Shown: piece after piece, positions 16,614 to 25,700 of the stretch
Position numbering within the stretch: position 1 is the first letter of the stretch
Layout: each line of letters begins with the position of its first letter
NCBI GenBank assembly: GCA_016235815.1
Contig: JACRIM010000046.1
Coordinates: forward strand, 1-64,000
DNA: 64,000 bases
Direction of reading: 5' to 3'
From: Planctomycetota bacterium
GTDB taxonomy: Bacteria; Planctomycetota; Phycisphaerae; UBA1845; UTPLA1
The notes under the pieces: generated by a model
Database searches by the model: none
Seen by the model: the letters and a program-made list of their open reading frames with translations, nothing else
What the model was told of the DNA's origin: nothing
Translations under genes and position numbers: made by a program

Positions 16614-18059
16614 TTACGGGATCAGCCGCGCTGCGAGATTCACCTCGATAAAACCCCTGACCTCCGAAAAGTCGTCAACCTGGAAGTGTGTAGCGCCTGC
16701 GCCCCACCCGGTCGTTTCCACATTTAAGCCGCTCGGCGGCGGATCGGAGTTCGGCACCGGCCCGCCATCAAGGAAGAAATCGGCGAAGCTGCCCACTTGA
16801 TAGTGATTTGCGTGATAGCCAGTGCTTGGTGGGCGGCGGCGTTCCTGGGAGACATCAAAATCCGAATCGTTTTCTACCGCGTCCACGTACGAGGTGACCA
16901 CAATCTCAAACAGCCCGATGCCGGGGCGATCGTTGTCGAGACGCTCGGCGAGGTCATGGGTGGACCCTCCGCCGTGGCTGTATCCAAAGATAGAGACTTT
17001 GTCGACCAGTCGGCTGCCGATCGCATTAGTCACTTCGCTAAGCACCGGGCCCGAACCATCCGCAGCAACGTCATCCTCATCATGAACATGAACGTCGTAG
17101 CCCCGGGCATACAGTGCGTTCGCAACAACAAACGTGCCCTGGTTTGCATCGACCGGGACGGAAGGAACTTGATCCTCCCCACCCAACGCCATGACGATGC
17201 TCCTGAACGTGTGGAATCTGACCGTATCCAATGAGTACGCACCGACGAACGGTTCGAGGTGCAGCTCCCCACTACCGTGTGCAGCCGCGGCCCACTCCAC
17301 CCAAGCCGTGAGCGATGTCCCGCTGCCGGCCAGCGCCAGTGCATCGGTCCTGTCGTTGGTGAATAAGATTTCCGTACCGGGAAGTTTGGTCCGCGTGGTC
17401 CACACGCGAAGCGCGCTGTTCGTTCGCCGCAGGGCAAGGGCAATGCCGGGCTGGTTGTTTTCAATCGTCAGCTCGATCAGATCATCTTCGCCGAAAGGGT
17501 CGCCATCGCCCGGAGCATTGATGCGGATGCCCGGACCCGATACCGCGTTCTCCTCGTCAGCTTCAGAAACAGCAGTCTTCGCGAACGGAAAATAACCCGC
17601 GCCATGTTGCGGACGGTAGGCGGTCAGGTTGCCAAATCGGCATGAATTCAATTGACATATGCTGCCCGCCCCCAACCAGATTCCTGCACAGCTTGATTGA
17701 ATCGTCAGCGCACAAACATCAGCGCCGGTGCAACAGGCCCCTATCGGCTGCGGAGTCAGCAGGCAGTCGACGAAGAGCTGAATATCACGCCCGTCCAGGA
17801 CTCCGTTTTCGTCAAGGTCTCCTGCGCATACGGAACACCCAGACGCCCCCAGGACCAGGGCGTCAACAAAGGGTGCGATATCAAATGGATCGCGGAATGA
17901 ATCGCAGTTTGCGTCGCAAGAATCGCACAGCCGACTCGATACCGCAACGTCGGCTGTCGGACCGCGCTGATCGTCGCCAGCGACACCTGAAACCGGAAGG
18001 TGGATCGCTACCAAAAACGCGCCGAAGAAACACGAATTCCTGCGATCGACCCCCATCAT
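16614..18059 (-). CDS. Secreted protein with dockerin-type motif and alpha/beta-hydrolase-like domain
   Basis: A 481-residue protein with a signal peptide (CFFGAFLVAIHLPVSGVAG). The start at 18059 is preferred because AGGGAGA lies just upstream. Residues about 50-105 carry a dockerin-like calcium-binding pattern (DANCDSFRDPFDIAPFVD, then GDLDENGVLDGRDIQLFVD), common in Planctomycetota surface proteins. A Cys-rich segment follows (GACCTGADVC...). The C-terminal 150 residues contain FGYSHGGGS, a G-x-S-x-G nucleophile elbow, and later a His-rich region, suggesting a lipase or esterase-type fold. Calcium binding and surface assembly are inferred; the substrate is unknown. Co-directional with the HEAT-like gene. 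Confidence 0.75.
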   Translation of the reverse strand: MMGVDRRNSCFFGAFLVAIHLPVSGVAGDDQRGPTADVAVSSRLCDSCDANCDSFRDPFDIAPFVDALVLGASGCSVCAGDLDENGVLDGRDIQLFVDCLLTPQPIGACCTGADVCALTIQSSCAGIWLGAGSICQLNSCRFGNLTAYRPQHGAGYFPFAKTAVSEADEENAVSGPGIRINAPGDGDPFGEDDLIELTIENNQPGIALALRRTNSALRVWTTRTKLPGTEILFTNDRTDALALAGSGTSLTAWVEWAAAAHGSGELHLEPFVGAYSLDTVRFHTFRSIVMALGGEDQVPSVPVDANQGTFVVANALYARGYDVHVHDEDDVAADGSGPVLSEVTNAIGSRLVDKVSIFGYSHGGGSTHDLAERLDNDRPGIGLFEIVVTSYVDAVENDSDFDVSQERRRPPSTGYHANHYQVGSFADFFLDGGPVPNSDPPPSGLNVETTGWGAGATHFQVDDFSEVRGFIEVNLAARLIP

Positions 18060-18445
18060 GGTTCTCCCTTGAAACACCGGCATCATCATACACGAAGCAA
18101 TGCGGGCGGAAGTAAAGCCCACTACCCCGCGGCCACCTGATTGAGCGTTGGCTTTACCGGTGACCATTGCCACGATTCAGGAGAGGAAGAAGACTATAAC
18201 AGTGCTCCTTTTACTTGTTAAGATTATTTCTCATCGACTGCACGCCTCCCGGCTCATCCGGCATAGAGAATAGCGAGCAGCGTGTGCTTTTTCGAATCCC
18301 GCCGCTACCGCCATTCGCGCCATATCAGCATTGCAAAAAGCAAATGAAACCCCTTGGTCGCCCGTCGATCGACCACCGCGAAACGCCGCGCGGCTCCTCG
18401 GTTCGATCCCAACCACGTGCGCCGGGAACCGCCGGCACACGCTGA
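18060..18445. other. Intergenic, no gene seen
   Basis: About 390 bp, partly AT-rich (18180-18235), between the malic-enzyme 3' end and the dockerin-type gene start. It should contain the promoter of the latter (minus strand). A GGTTCGATCC stretch at about 18400-18409 looks like a tRNA T-loop, but no acceptor or anticodon stems can be drawn. Confidence 0.5.
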
Positions 18446-20149
18446 CTACAGCGCCGTCTCTGGAATCGGCACGTAATCCGGGAACCACATGCCGTCGCGA
18501 GCCGTGCGCTCGATCTCGTCGTCGGCAAGCAAGCGGCCGTAGCCGGCGTCGCGGGCTTCGCGCATGACGGCGCAGGCCACGTGGAAGCTGATGTCGCGAA
18601 GTTCCTGCTGACTGGGATAGAGCGAACCGGTGGCGAGCCTTGCGCGAGTTGTGCACAGGGCCAATGTTTTGGCCGCGGCGAGCAACATGCGATCGTCGAT
18701 CTCGTGCGCCTCCGACAGAATCGCCCCGAGTCCGAGGCCGGGGAAGATGAAGGCGTTGTTGCCCTGGCCGATGACGATTTCCTTTCCGTTGTGATTCACA
18801 TTCGGGAAGGGGCTGCCGGTCGCGACGATGGCGCGGCCGTCGGTCCAGCGAATGGCGTCTTCGGGCTTACACTCGCACTTGCTGTTGGGGTTGCTGAGCG
18901 CAAAGATGACCGGCCGATCCACGTGGCGGGCCATCTCACGGATGATGCGTTCGGTGAAGAGGCCGGCCTGTGCGCTGACGCCGACGAGAATGGTCGGGCG
19001 GAATTGCTCGACCATCTGCTCAAAGGTGATCTCGTCTGGGTTCAGGATATCCCAATTCGCGAGGATGTCGGGCTTCATGGCGAACTCGCGCTTGTCGGCA
19101 CTGAGGTCGGTACGAGCGTGATGGACGAGGCCCTTGGTATCCATGAAGGCCTGCGCGCCGCGGACGATATCAGCCGGGACGTTGGAGGATTCCATCAACA
19201 TACGAATGAGTCGCGCGATCCCGATGCCCGCAGCGCCCGCGCCGGCAAAGAGAATGCGGTGTTCAGCCAGCGGCGTTTCGATGACCTTGAGGGCATTGAT
19301 GATGCCGGCGGCGGCAACGGCCGATGTGCCCTGGATGTCGTCGTTGAAGCTGGGCAGCCGGTGGCGATAGCGCTGAAGATTCTTGAAGGCGAGGTCCTTG
19401 TGGAAGTCCTCCCACTGCAGGACCGCGCCGGGAAATACCTTGATGACGGCTTCGACGAATTGATCGATGAATCGCTCGTATGCAGCGCCTCGTAGTCGCT
19501 GACGACGATAGCCGCAGTACATCGGATCTTGCAGGAGCGTATGATTGTCCGTGCCGACGTCGAGACTGATCGGGAGGCAATGCTCGGGCCGCAGCCCTGC
19601 TCCGGCGCAATAGAGTGCGATCTTCCCGCGGGGGATGCCCATGCCGCCGGCGCCCTGATCGCCGAGGCCGAGGATGCGTTCATTGTCGGTGACGACGATG
19701 AGCCGAATGTCGTGTGGGCTGGCGTTGCGTAGCAAATCGGGGATGCGGTCCTGATCGTCGGGGGTGATCCAAAGTCCGTGCGGACGACGGATGATGTGGC
19801 TGAAGCTCTGGCAGGCCTGGCCGACCGTGGGTGTGTAAACGATGGGCATCAATTCTTCGAGATGCTCAACGAGGACGCGGAAGTAGAGCGTCTCGTTGCG
19901 ATCGCGGAGTGATTCGAGGCCGATGTATTTCTCCAACGCGTCGTTCTTGCGGCGCAGGTGTTCGATTTCCAGAGCGACCTGTTCCTCGATGCTAAACACT
20001 CGGCACGGCAGCAGGCCGCGCAGCCCGAGGGCGTCGCGCTCGGATTCGGTAAATGCGGTGTCCCGGTTCAGGCGTGCGTCGTCCAAGAGTTGCCGGCCTC
20101 GCGGGAAGGTCGGTGCGGCGGGTGATGCGATTTCGAGGGTACCGTTCAT
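18446..20149 (-). CDS. maeA: NAD-dependent malic enzyme
   Basis: A 567-residue oxidative malate decarboxylase making pyruvate, CO2 and NADH. Family marks in order: GLRGLLPCRV, YTPTVGQACQ, VVTDNERILGLGDQGAGGMGIPRGK (split here by the catalytic Tyr/Lys region), SLDVGTDN, ED-rich metal site in QWEDFHKDLAF, the NAD-binding loop FAGAGAAGIGIA, and FALSNPNSKCE. Length matches the large single-domain malic enzymes (MaeA/SfcA). It is transcribed away from imuA, with a 330-bp region between. Role: links the TCA cycle to pyruvate. Confidence 0.95.
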   Translation of the reverse strand: MNGTLEIASPAAPTFPRGRQLLDDARLNRDTAFTESERDALGLRGLLPCRVFSIEEQVALEIEHLRRKNDALEKYIGLESLRDRNETLYFRVLVEHLEELMPIVYTPTVGQACQSFSHIIRRPHGLWITPDDQDRIPDLLRNASPHDIRLIVVTDNERILGLGDQGAGGMGIPRGKIALYCAGAGLRPEHCLPISLDVGTDNHTLLQDPMYCGYRRQRLRGAAYERFIDQFVEAVIKVFPGAVLQWEDFHKDLAFKNLQRYRHRLPSFNDDIQGTSAVAAAGIINALKVIETPLAEHRILFAGAGAAGIGIARLIRMLMESSNVPADIVRGAQAFMDTKGLVHHARTDLSADKREFAMKPDILANWDILNPDEITFEQMVEQFRPTILVGVSAQAGLFTERIIREMARHVDRPVIFALSNPNSKCECKPEDAIRWTDGRAIVATGSPFPNVNHNGKEIVIGQGNNAFIFPGLGLGAILSEAHEIDDRMLLAAAKTLALCTTRARLATGSLYPSQQELRDISFHVACAVMREARDAGYGRLLADDEIERTARDGMWFPDYVPIPETAL

Positions 20150-20422
20150 GGGAAATCTCCTGTCATCCAGCGGGCGGAGGTCGCGCCCACCTGATACCTA
20201 CAAGCATTCGCCGTGCCAGAAGCCATGCCGATTTGCCCCAGACGAAGCCCGACAGGCCGGTCCGGCGCGGCAATCGTCGTGTCTGCATCCTCAGCAGGTG
20301 CGGATTCTCGCGACCCTGAGGCTGCGGATAACCGCGGCCGGTCCGCTTTCACGAATCTGCTGAGTTCGATTCGCCATAACTCTCGTGCCTGCAAGAGCCT
20401 GCCGCTGCCCTGCCAATGCCCC

Positions 20423-20451
20423 TTGATCCTGCCGCGCCGATACCCTAACAT
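20423..20451 (+). promoter_or_regulatory. Candidate promoter of imuA
   Basis: TTGATC at 20423-20428 and TAACAT at 20446-20451 are separated by 17 bp and lie 26 bp before the imuA ATG. The cassette should be SOS-controlled by analogy with other ImuABC operons, but I see no LexA box of the familiar types (CTGT-N8-ACAG, GAAC-N4-GTTC). The remaining 20150-20422 stretch holds no gene that I can support and presumably includes the malic-enzyme promoter. Confidence 0.4.
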
Positions 20452-20476
20452 ATACCAAACATGCGGAGCCGTGGCC

Positions 20477-21319
20477 ATGAGCACAACCCGACACGTCAAC
20501 CTGCGCGAGCTGACCGACCGAATCCGGGCCATCGAGCAACGCTGCGAAATCTCCGACGGCTGCGATGAGCCGGCAGCCGACCGCATTGCCACGGGCTGGA
20601 CCGACATCGACGCCGCGCTGGGTGGTGGATTGGCCGCAGGCGGATTGCACGAGTGGTTCGGCGTGGAAGACACGGCACGCGGCGAAACGCACCCGGCCGA
20701 CGCTCGATGGACGCCACCGCTTTGCATTCTGGCTCACCTGGCGTGGCAGGCCTTCGATCGATCTTCATCCTCGCCGTGGGTCGTCTGGGTCGGCCGAGCA
20801 TGTCATCCATATCCGCGTGTGCTGGTTCGTGGCGCGGATCGTCGCATGCTGGAGCGATCGCTGTTTGTCTCGCCACGCGATGTCGCCGGGCGCGTGTGGG
20901 CAATGGATCTGGCGCTTCGTTCACAGGCGGTCGGGTTTGTCGTCGCCGATGGCAGCGGGCTTGATCGTTCCGCGACGCAGCGGATTCAACTGCTGGCGCG
21001 GGCGCAGGCCAAGGTCGTGCTGGCCGTCTGCCCACCGCGGCAACGGTCCATCCTCTCCGCTGCGCAGACGCGCTGGCTTGTCCGCACCGCGCATGCGCCG
21101 GGGCAGCGGCGGCCCGGCGAGATTCACCCCGGATGGAGCGTCGAACTGCTGCGCTGCAAAGGAATGCGGCCTACCCAAGATCACCCTTCGTGGTATCTGG
21201 AGTGGAATCGTGCCGAGGGCGTTGTCCATTGTCCTGCCCGACTGGCCGATCTGGCTGGCTCGCCGCAACAGCGGGAGGTGCGAACCGAATCGCGTCGCCG
21301 CCGGTCGGCGTCGGCCTGA
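20477..21319 (+). CDS. imuA: ImuA, RecA-like component of the mutagenesis complex
   Basis: A 280-residue RecA-fold protein lacking a normal P-loop, the accessory ImuA (SulA-like) subunit of the ImuABC translesion mutasome. The N-terminal part has RIATGWTDIDAALGGGLAAGGLHE split around the RecA-like start of the core, typical of ImuA, followed by WVGRACHPYPRVL and FVVADGSGLDRSATQRI. The ATG at 20477 has GGAG nine bases upstream. The end of the gene overlaps imuB by 110 bp in another frame. With imuB and dnaE2 directly downstream it forms the complete damage-induced mutagenesis operon. Confidence 0.88.
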   Translation: MSTTRHVNLRELTDRIRAIEQRCEISDGCDEPAADRIATGWTDIDAALGGGLAAGGLHEWFGVEDTARGETHPADARWTPPLCILAHLAWQAFDRSSSSPWVVWVGRACHPYPRVLVRGADRRMLERSLFVSPRDVAGRVWAMDLALRSQAVGFVVADGSGLDRSATQRIQLLARAQAKVVLAVCPPRQRSILSAAQTRWLVRTAHAPGQRRPGEIHPGWSVELLRCKGMRPTQDHPSWYLEWNRAEGVVHCPARLADLAGSPQQREVRTESRRRRSASA

Positions 21320-22763
21320 AGCGTGGCTGTTGTGGACGTCGCAGCACAGCGTGCAGTCCGTGGCCTGCTGCTGCGAGCGATCGCACCGCGCCGGCGTTCG
21401 CCCGGGCATGACGCTGGCTCATGCCCGCTCGCTCTGCGCGGGTCTTGCAGTTCGCGATCAACCGCTCTCGCCCGACACCGACGCCGCGGCGCTTCGACGG
21501 CTGGCCCGATGGATGCTGCGCTATGCGCCCGTCGTCGCGCCGGAAGACCCTGACGGGCTTATGCTGGATATCGCGGGGTGTTCGCATTTGTTCGGCGGTG
21601 AGCGCGAGCACATGCGCCGAATCGCCGATGCCCTGCGCCGCTGGGGTCTTCGACCCCGGCTGGCCGCCGCGCCGACATTTGCCTGCGCCCGGGCTGTCGC
21701 GCGCTTTGGCGAATCGGATTTGACGCAGATTGAAGACGACATGATCGGTGAGGCCCTCTCGCCTTTGCCGGTCGCAGCACTTCGTGTAGAGGCGAAAACG
21801 GTCGATGCCCTTGCCGATGTCGGCATCGAACGCATCCGCCACGTCGCCGCCCTCCCGCGCGATGAACTGGCAGCACGATTCGGCCGTGAGCTGTTGATGC
21901 GACTGGATCAGGCGACCGGGGCAGTGAACGAATCAATCGAGTCGATCCGGGCCGTCCGCCGGTTCATCGTGTCGCACGCCTTCGACGGCCCCGTTCGCCG
22001 CATCGCGATCATCGAGGCTACGACGCGGGAGCTTCTCTCGCGCCTGCTCGGTCAGTTGCAGTCTGTTCAACGGGGCATCCTCGAACTGGACGTGGAACTG
22101 TGCCGCGTCAATGGCGAGCCGCAGACCCTTTACCTGCGCCTGACCCATCCGAACCGGGACCACGCGCACCTGTGGAAACTGCTCTGGCCGAAGCTGGAAC
22201 GCGTGCATCTTGGTTTCGGTGTTACCAACATTGCGCTGCAAGCCTCGCGCACGCAGCGTCTGAAAAACGAACAGGCTGCCTTCCTGCGCGAACCTTCTTC
22301 TTCGCATGAGCCTGCTGCCCTCGGTGAACTTGTGGATCGGCTGGTTGATCGTCTCGGCGGTGCGGCCGTCACGTGCGTCCATCCCGCCGAGTCGTACATT
22401 CCCGAGAAGGCGTTTGTGTACACCGCATTGCGCGAGGTCGCGCCGCGCGAGGCAACGCGCCGCCCCACCGTGGAACCGGCGGTCAACCCCGCGCCGCGCC
22501 CGTCGCATCTGTTCGAATCACCCGAGCCGATCCGTGTCATGTCGCTTGTGCCCGATGGACCACCCGTGTGGCTGGAATGGCGGGGCCGCGCAAACAAGAT
22601 CGTCGTCGGAATCGGGCCGGAGCGGATCGCAGCGCCGTGGTGGGCGCGGGGCATCGCGGCCGTGCGTGATTATTACGACGTGGAGGATGAAGAGGGCCGG
22701 CAGTTGTGGGTCTTTCGCGACGGCGCATCGGGCGAGTGGTACGTGCATGGCCAGTGGATATGA
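21210..22763 (+). CDS. imuB: ImuB, Y-family polymerase-like clamp adaptor
   Basis: A 517-residue Y-family DNA-polymerase homologue that in other bacteria binds the beta clamp and recruits DnaE2 without polymerising. A GTG at 21210 is chosen because GGAG lies 7 bases before it and the first residues (SIVLPDWPIWLARR) match the usual ImuB start. The palm-like segment CERSHRAGVRPGMTLAHAR and the DIAGCSHLFGG motif are clear. The little-finger and C-terminal domains follow. The start lies within imuA, a 110-bp overlap, longer than the usual few bases. DnaE2 begins 15 bp after its stop. Confidence 0.88.
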   Translation: MPRALSIVLPDWPIWLARRNSGRCEPNRVAAGRRRPEAWLLWTSQHSVQSVACCCERSHRAGVRPGMTLAHARSLCAGLAVRDQPLSPDTDAAALRRLARWMLRYAPVVAPEDPDGLMLDIAGCSHLFGGEREHMRRIADALRRWGLRPRLAAAPTFACARAVARFGESDLTQIEDDMIGEALSPLPVAALRVEAKTVDALADVGIERIRHVAALPRDELAARFGRELLMRLDQATGAVNESIESIRAVRRFIVSHAFDGPVRRIAIIEATTRELLSRLLGQLQSVQRGILELDVELCRVNGEPQTLYLRLTHPNRDHAHLWKLLWPKLERVHLGFGVTNIALQASRTQRLKNEQAAFLREPSSSHEPAALGELVDRLVDRLGGAAVTCVHPAESYIPEKAFVYTALREVAPREATRRPTVEPAVNPAPRPSHLFESPEPIRVMSLVPDGPPVWLEWRGRANKIVVGIGPERIAAPWWARGIAAVRDYYDVEDEEGRQLWVFRDGASGEWYVHGQWI

Positions 22764-22778
22764 CGGGGAGTAACGTCC

Positions 22779-25700
22779 ATGCCCGATCCTCCTGATCGAA
22801 AGGTACACGATCATCCGTTCAAGCGCGCCGCGCCGGCCGAGGCGGGCCGCGCCGGCTACACACCCGCGCCCACGGCCTACGCCGAACTCGCCGTCACCAG
22901 CAACTTCACGTTTCTCACCGGCGCGAGCCATCCCGATGAACTCGTCCATTGCGCCGCCGCGATGGGCCACCATGCCATTGCGCTGACCGACACCAACTCC
23001 CTCGCCGGGATCGTTCGCGGGCATGTCGCTGCACAAGAAGTCGGCATTCCGTTCGTCGTCGGCTGTCGGCTTCGTTTCGTCGAACCGGCGGGATTGTCAC
23101 TGTTTGTGTATCCGACCGATCGCGCCGCGTATGGGCGGCTGTGTCGACTGCTCACGCTCGGCAAACGGCGCGCGCCCAAGGGCGAATGCCATCTATGGCT
23201 GGATGATCTCGACGGGCACACCGAAGGATTGCTCGCTGTTGCGTGGTTCGCAGCGCCGACGGACGACAACACGCCGGACATCATTCGCCGTCTCGCGCAT
23301 TGGTTCGACGACGATCGGCTGTCACTCGCACTGGCCCGCCTCTACACGCCGAACGATCCGCCCTATCAGGCCGCCGCCGTCGAGCACGCCCGCCGCGAGG
23401 GCATTCCGCTGGTGATCGTCAACGACGCGCACTATCACACGCCACAGCGACGCGCCCTGCATGATGTACTCACCTGCGTTCGCCACGGCTGCACCCTCGA
23501 CGAAGCCGGGTTTCGACTTTTCTCAAACGCCGAGCGGCATCTCAAGCCGCCCGACGAGATGGCCCGCCTTTTCGCTGAGCATCCCGTTGCGCTTACTCGC
23601 ACCGTCGAGATCGCCGCGCGGGCGTCTGGTTTTTCACTGGATCAACTTCGCTATGAATACCCGCACGAGGTTTGCCCGCCGGGCCTTTCGCCGATGCAAC
23701 ACCTGCGCGAATTGACGTGGCGATGCGCCGATGATCGCTATCCGCAGGGCGTGCCGGTGAAAGTTCGGCAACAAGTCGAGCATGAGTTCACGCTGATCGA
23801 AGAACTCAACTACGCGCCGTACTTCCTGACCGTGCATGACATTGTCATGTATGCACGCTCGCGCGACATCCTCTGTCAGGGGCGCGGCGCCGCGGCGAAC
23901 TCGGCCGTCTGCTTTTGCCTCGGCGTCACCTCCGTCGACCCCGACCGAATCAACGTGCTCTTCGAGCGATTCGTCAGCCGTGAACGCGACGAACCACCGG
24001 ACATCGACATCGACTTCGAACACGAACGCCGGGAGGAAGTAATCCAATACATCTACGCGAAGTATGGCCGCGACCGCGCCGGCCTGACCGCCGAAATCAT
24101 CTCCTATCGCAGCCGCAGCGCGGTCCGCGACGTCGGCAAGGCGCTCGGCCTGTCACTCGACGCCGTCGATCGCATCGCCAAGCGCGTGCACGACTGGCAC
24201 GACGACGGCTTCACCGATGAGACACTCGCGCAGCTCGGCCTCGACCCCGCCGACCCGACGCTGCGCCTCTTCCGACGCCTCGTGCAACTGATCGTCGGTT
24301 TCCCGCGCCATCTGTCGCAACACGTCGGCGGCTTTGTGATGTCGCGCGGCCCGCTGTGTGAGCTGGTGCCCATCGAAAACGCCGCCATGGAAAACAGAAC
24401 CGTCATTGAATGGGACAAAGATGACATCGAAGCGCTGGGAATTCTAAAGGTGGATGTGCTGGGGTTGGGGATGCTGACGTGTATTCGGAAGGCGCTTGGC
24501 TTTGTGAATGCCTATCGGGAGGCACAAAGGCACAAAGGCACAGAGGCACAAAGGGGAGAGCGGCCTCCGTGCTTGCAAATCAAGAATAACGAGTGGACAA
24601 CATGTCAAGTGGAAAAAGATACATTGAAAGGAGTCCCGGATGAATACAATTCGCACATTTCGAGATCTGGTGGCTTGGCAGAAGGCAATGGATCTGGCTT
24701 GCCGCGTCTATTTGTCGACCGACTCGATGCCGACAAAGGAGCAATTCGGCCTGACAAATCAAATGCGCCGGGCGTCAATATCGGTGCCGTCGAATATCGC
24801 GGAGGGGTACGCACGGCAAAGCCTGAAGGATTACATGAAGCACCTTCGCATCGCCCGTGCCTCCCTGGCGGAGCTTTCCACGCAGTGGGAACTCACTCAG
24901 CGAATGAAGATGATTGTGGACGACAAGACCCTCACAGCACTCATCGCGGAAGTGGATCGAATCATCCAGGGGTTATTAATGAAACTCGAGACCAAGCGAC
25001 CCAAGAAATAGATACGGCCGCCGAACCCTCTGTGCCTTTGTGCCTCTGTGCCTCTGTGCCTTTGTGCCCTCGTGCCTCTGTGCCTCTGTCCCTAGCAAGT
25101 ATTCCCCCCGAGGACCCCCACGTCTACGACATGATCTGCAAAGCCGACACCATCGGCGTCTTTCAAATCGAATCGCGTGCGCAAATGTCCATGCTGCCGC
25201 GGCTCAAGCCTCGCTGCTTTTATGATCTTGTCATCGAGGTCGCGATTGTTCGGCCGGGGCCGATTGTCGGCGACATGGTGCATCCATACCTGCGCCGGCG
25301 AAACGGCGAGGAACCTGTCATCTACCCCGATGAAAAAATCGAACGCGTGCTCGGCCGGACGCTGGGTGTGCCGCTCTTCCAGGAGCAGGCCATGTCGCTG
25401 GCCATCGTCGCCGCGGGGTTCACGCCGGGCGAGGCTGAGAATCTTCGCCGCACGATCAGCGCGTGGAAGAGTCGCAGCAAGGACGCCATCCCGCGCTATC
25501 GACGCCGCTTCATCGAGGGCATGGTCGGCAACGGCTACGAACAGAAATTCGCGGAGCAATGTTTCGAGCGGCTCAAGGGCTTCAGCGAATACGGCTTTCC
25601 CGAATCGCACTCGGCCAGCTTCGCGCTGCTGGTGTATGCATCCTCCTGGTTGAAGTGTTACTACCCCGCCGCATTCGCCGCCGCCTTGCTGAACAGCCAG

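Larger units (their letters stand above)
24520..25091 (+). mobile_element. IVS-like element with S23 gene inserted in dnaE2
   Basis: A 572-bp block interrupts dnaE2 between the NAYRE and LASIPPEDP segments. Its ends are inverted arrays of the 8-bp unit AGGCACAR: four units on the left and eight inverted units on the right. The inverted symmetry continues inward to GCGGCC (24560-24565) and GGCCGC (25016-25021) at matching distances. Between them is an intact four-helix-bundle gene with its own Shine-Dalgarno. This is the architecture of 23S rRNA intervening sequences (closing stem plus S23 ORF), but here in a protein gene. The dnaE2 frame is open throughout. No transposase, integrase or reverse transcriptase is present, so movement would need functions in trans. 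Confidence 0.85.

Noticed and set aside
18395-18425. tRNA gene suggested by a GGTTCGATCC T-loop-like stretch
   Set aside because: No acceptor, D or anticodon stem can be drawn around it.
24640-25011. Diversity-generating retroelement (Avd-like protein)
   Set aside because: S23 proteins resemble Avd, but there is no reverse transcriptase and no template/variable repeat pair in the window.
25028-25091. Regular short tandem repeats that might be a CRISPR array
   Set aside because: Units are 8 bp, directly adjacent and without spacers, and they match the inverted left array. No cas gene is present.
24520-25091. Intein or group I/II intron in dnaE2
   Set aside because: No intein splicing motifs (N-terminal Cys/Ser, C-terminal HN) or homing endonuclease are visible, and no reverse transcriptase or intron core is present. 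The inverted arrays and S23 gene explain the block better.
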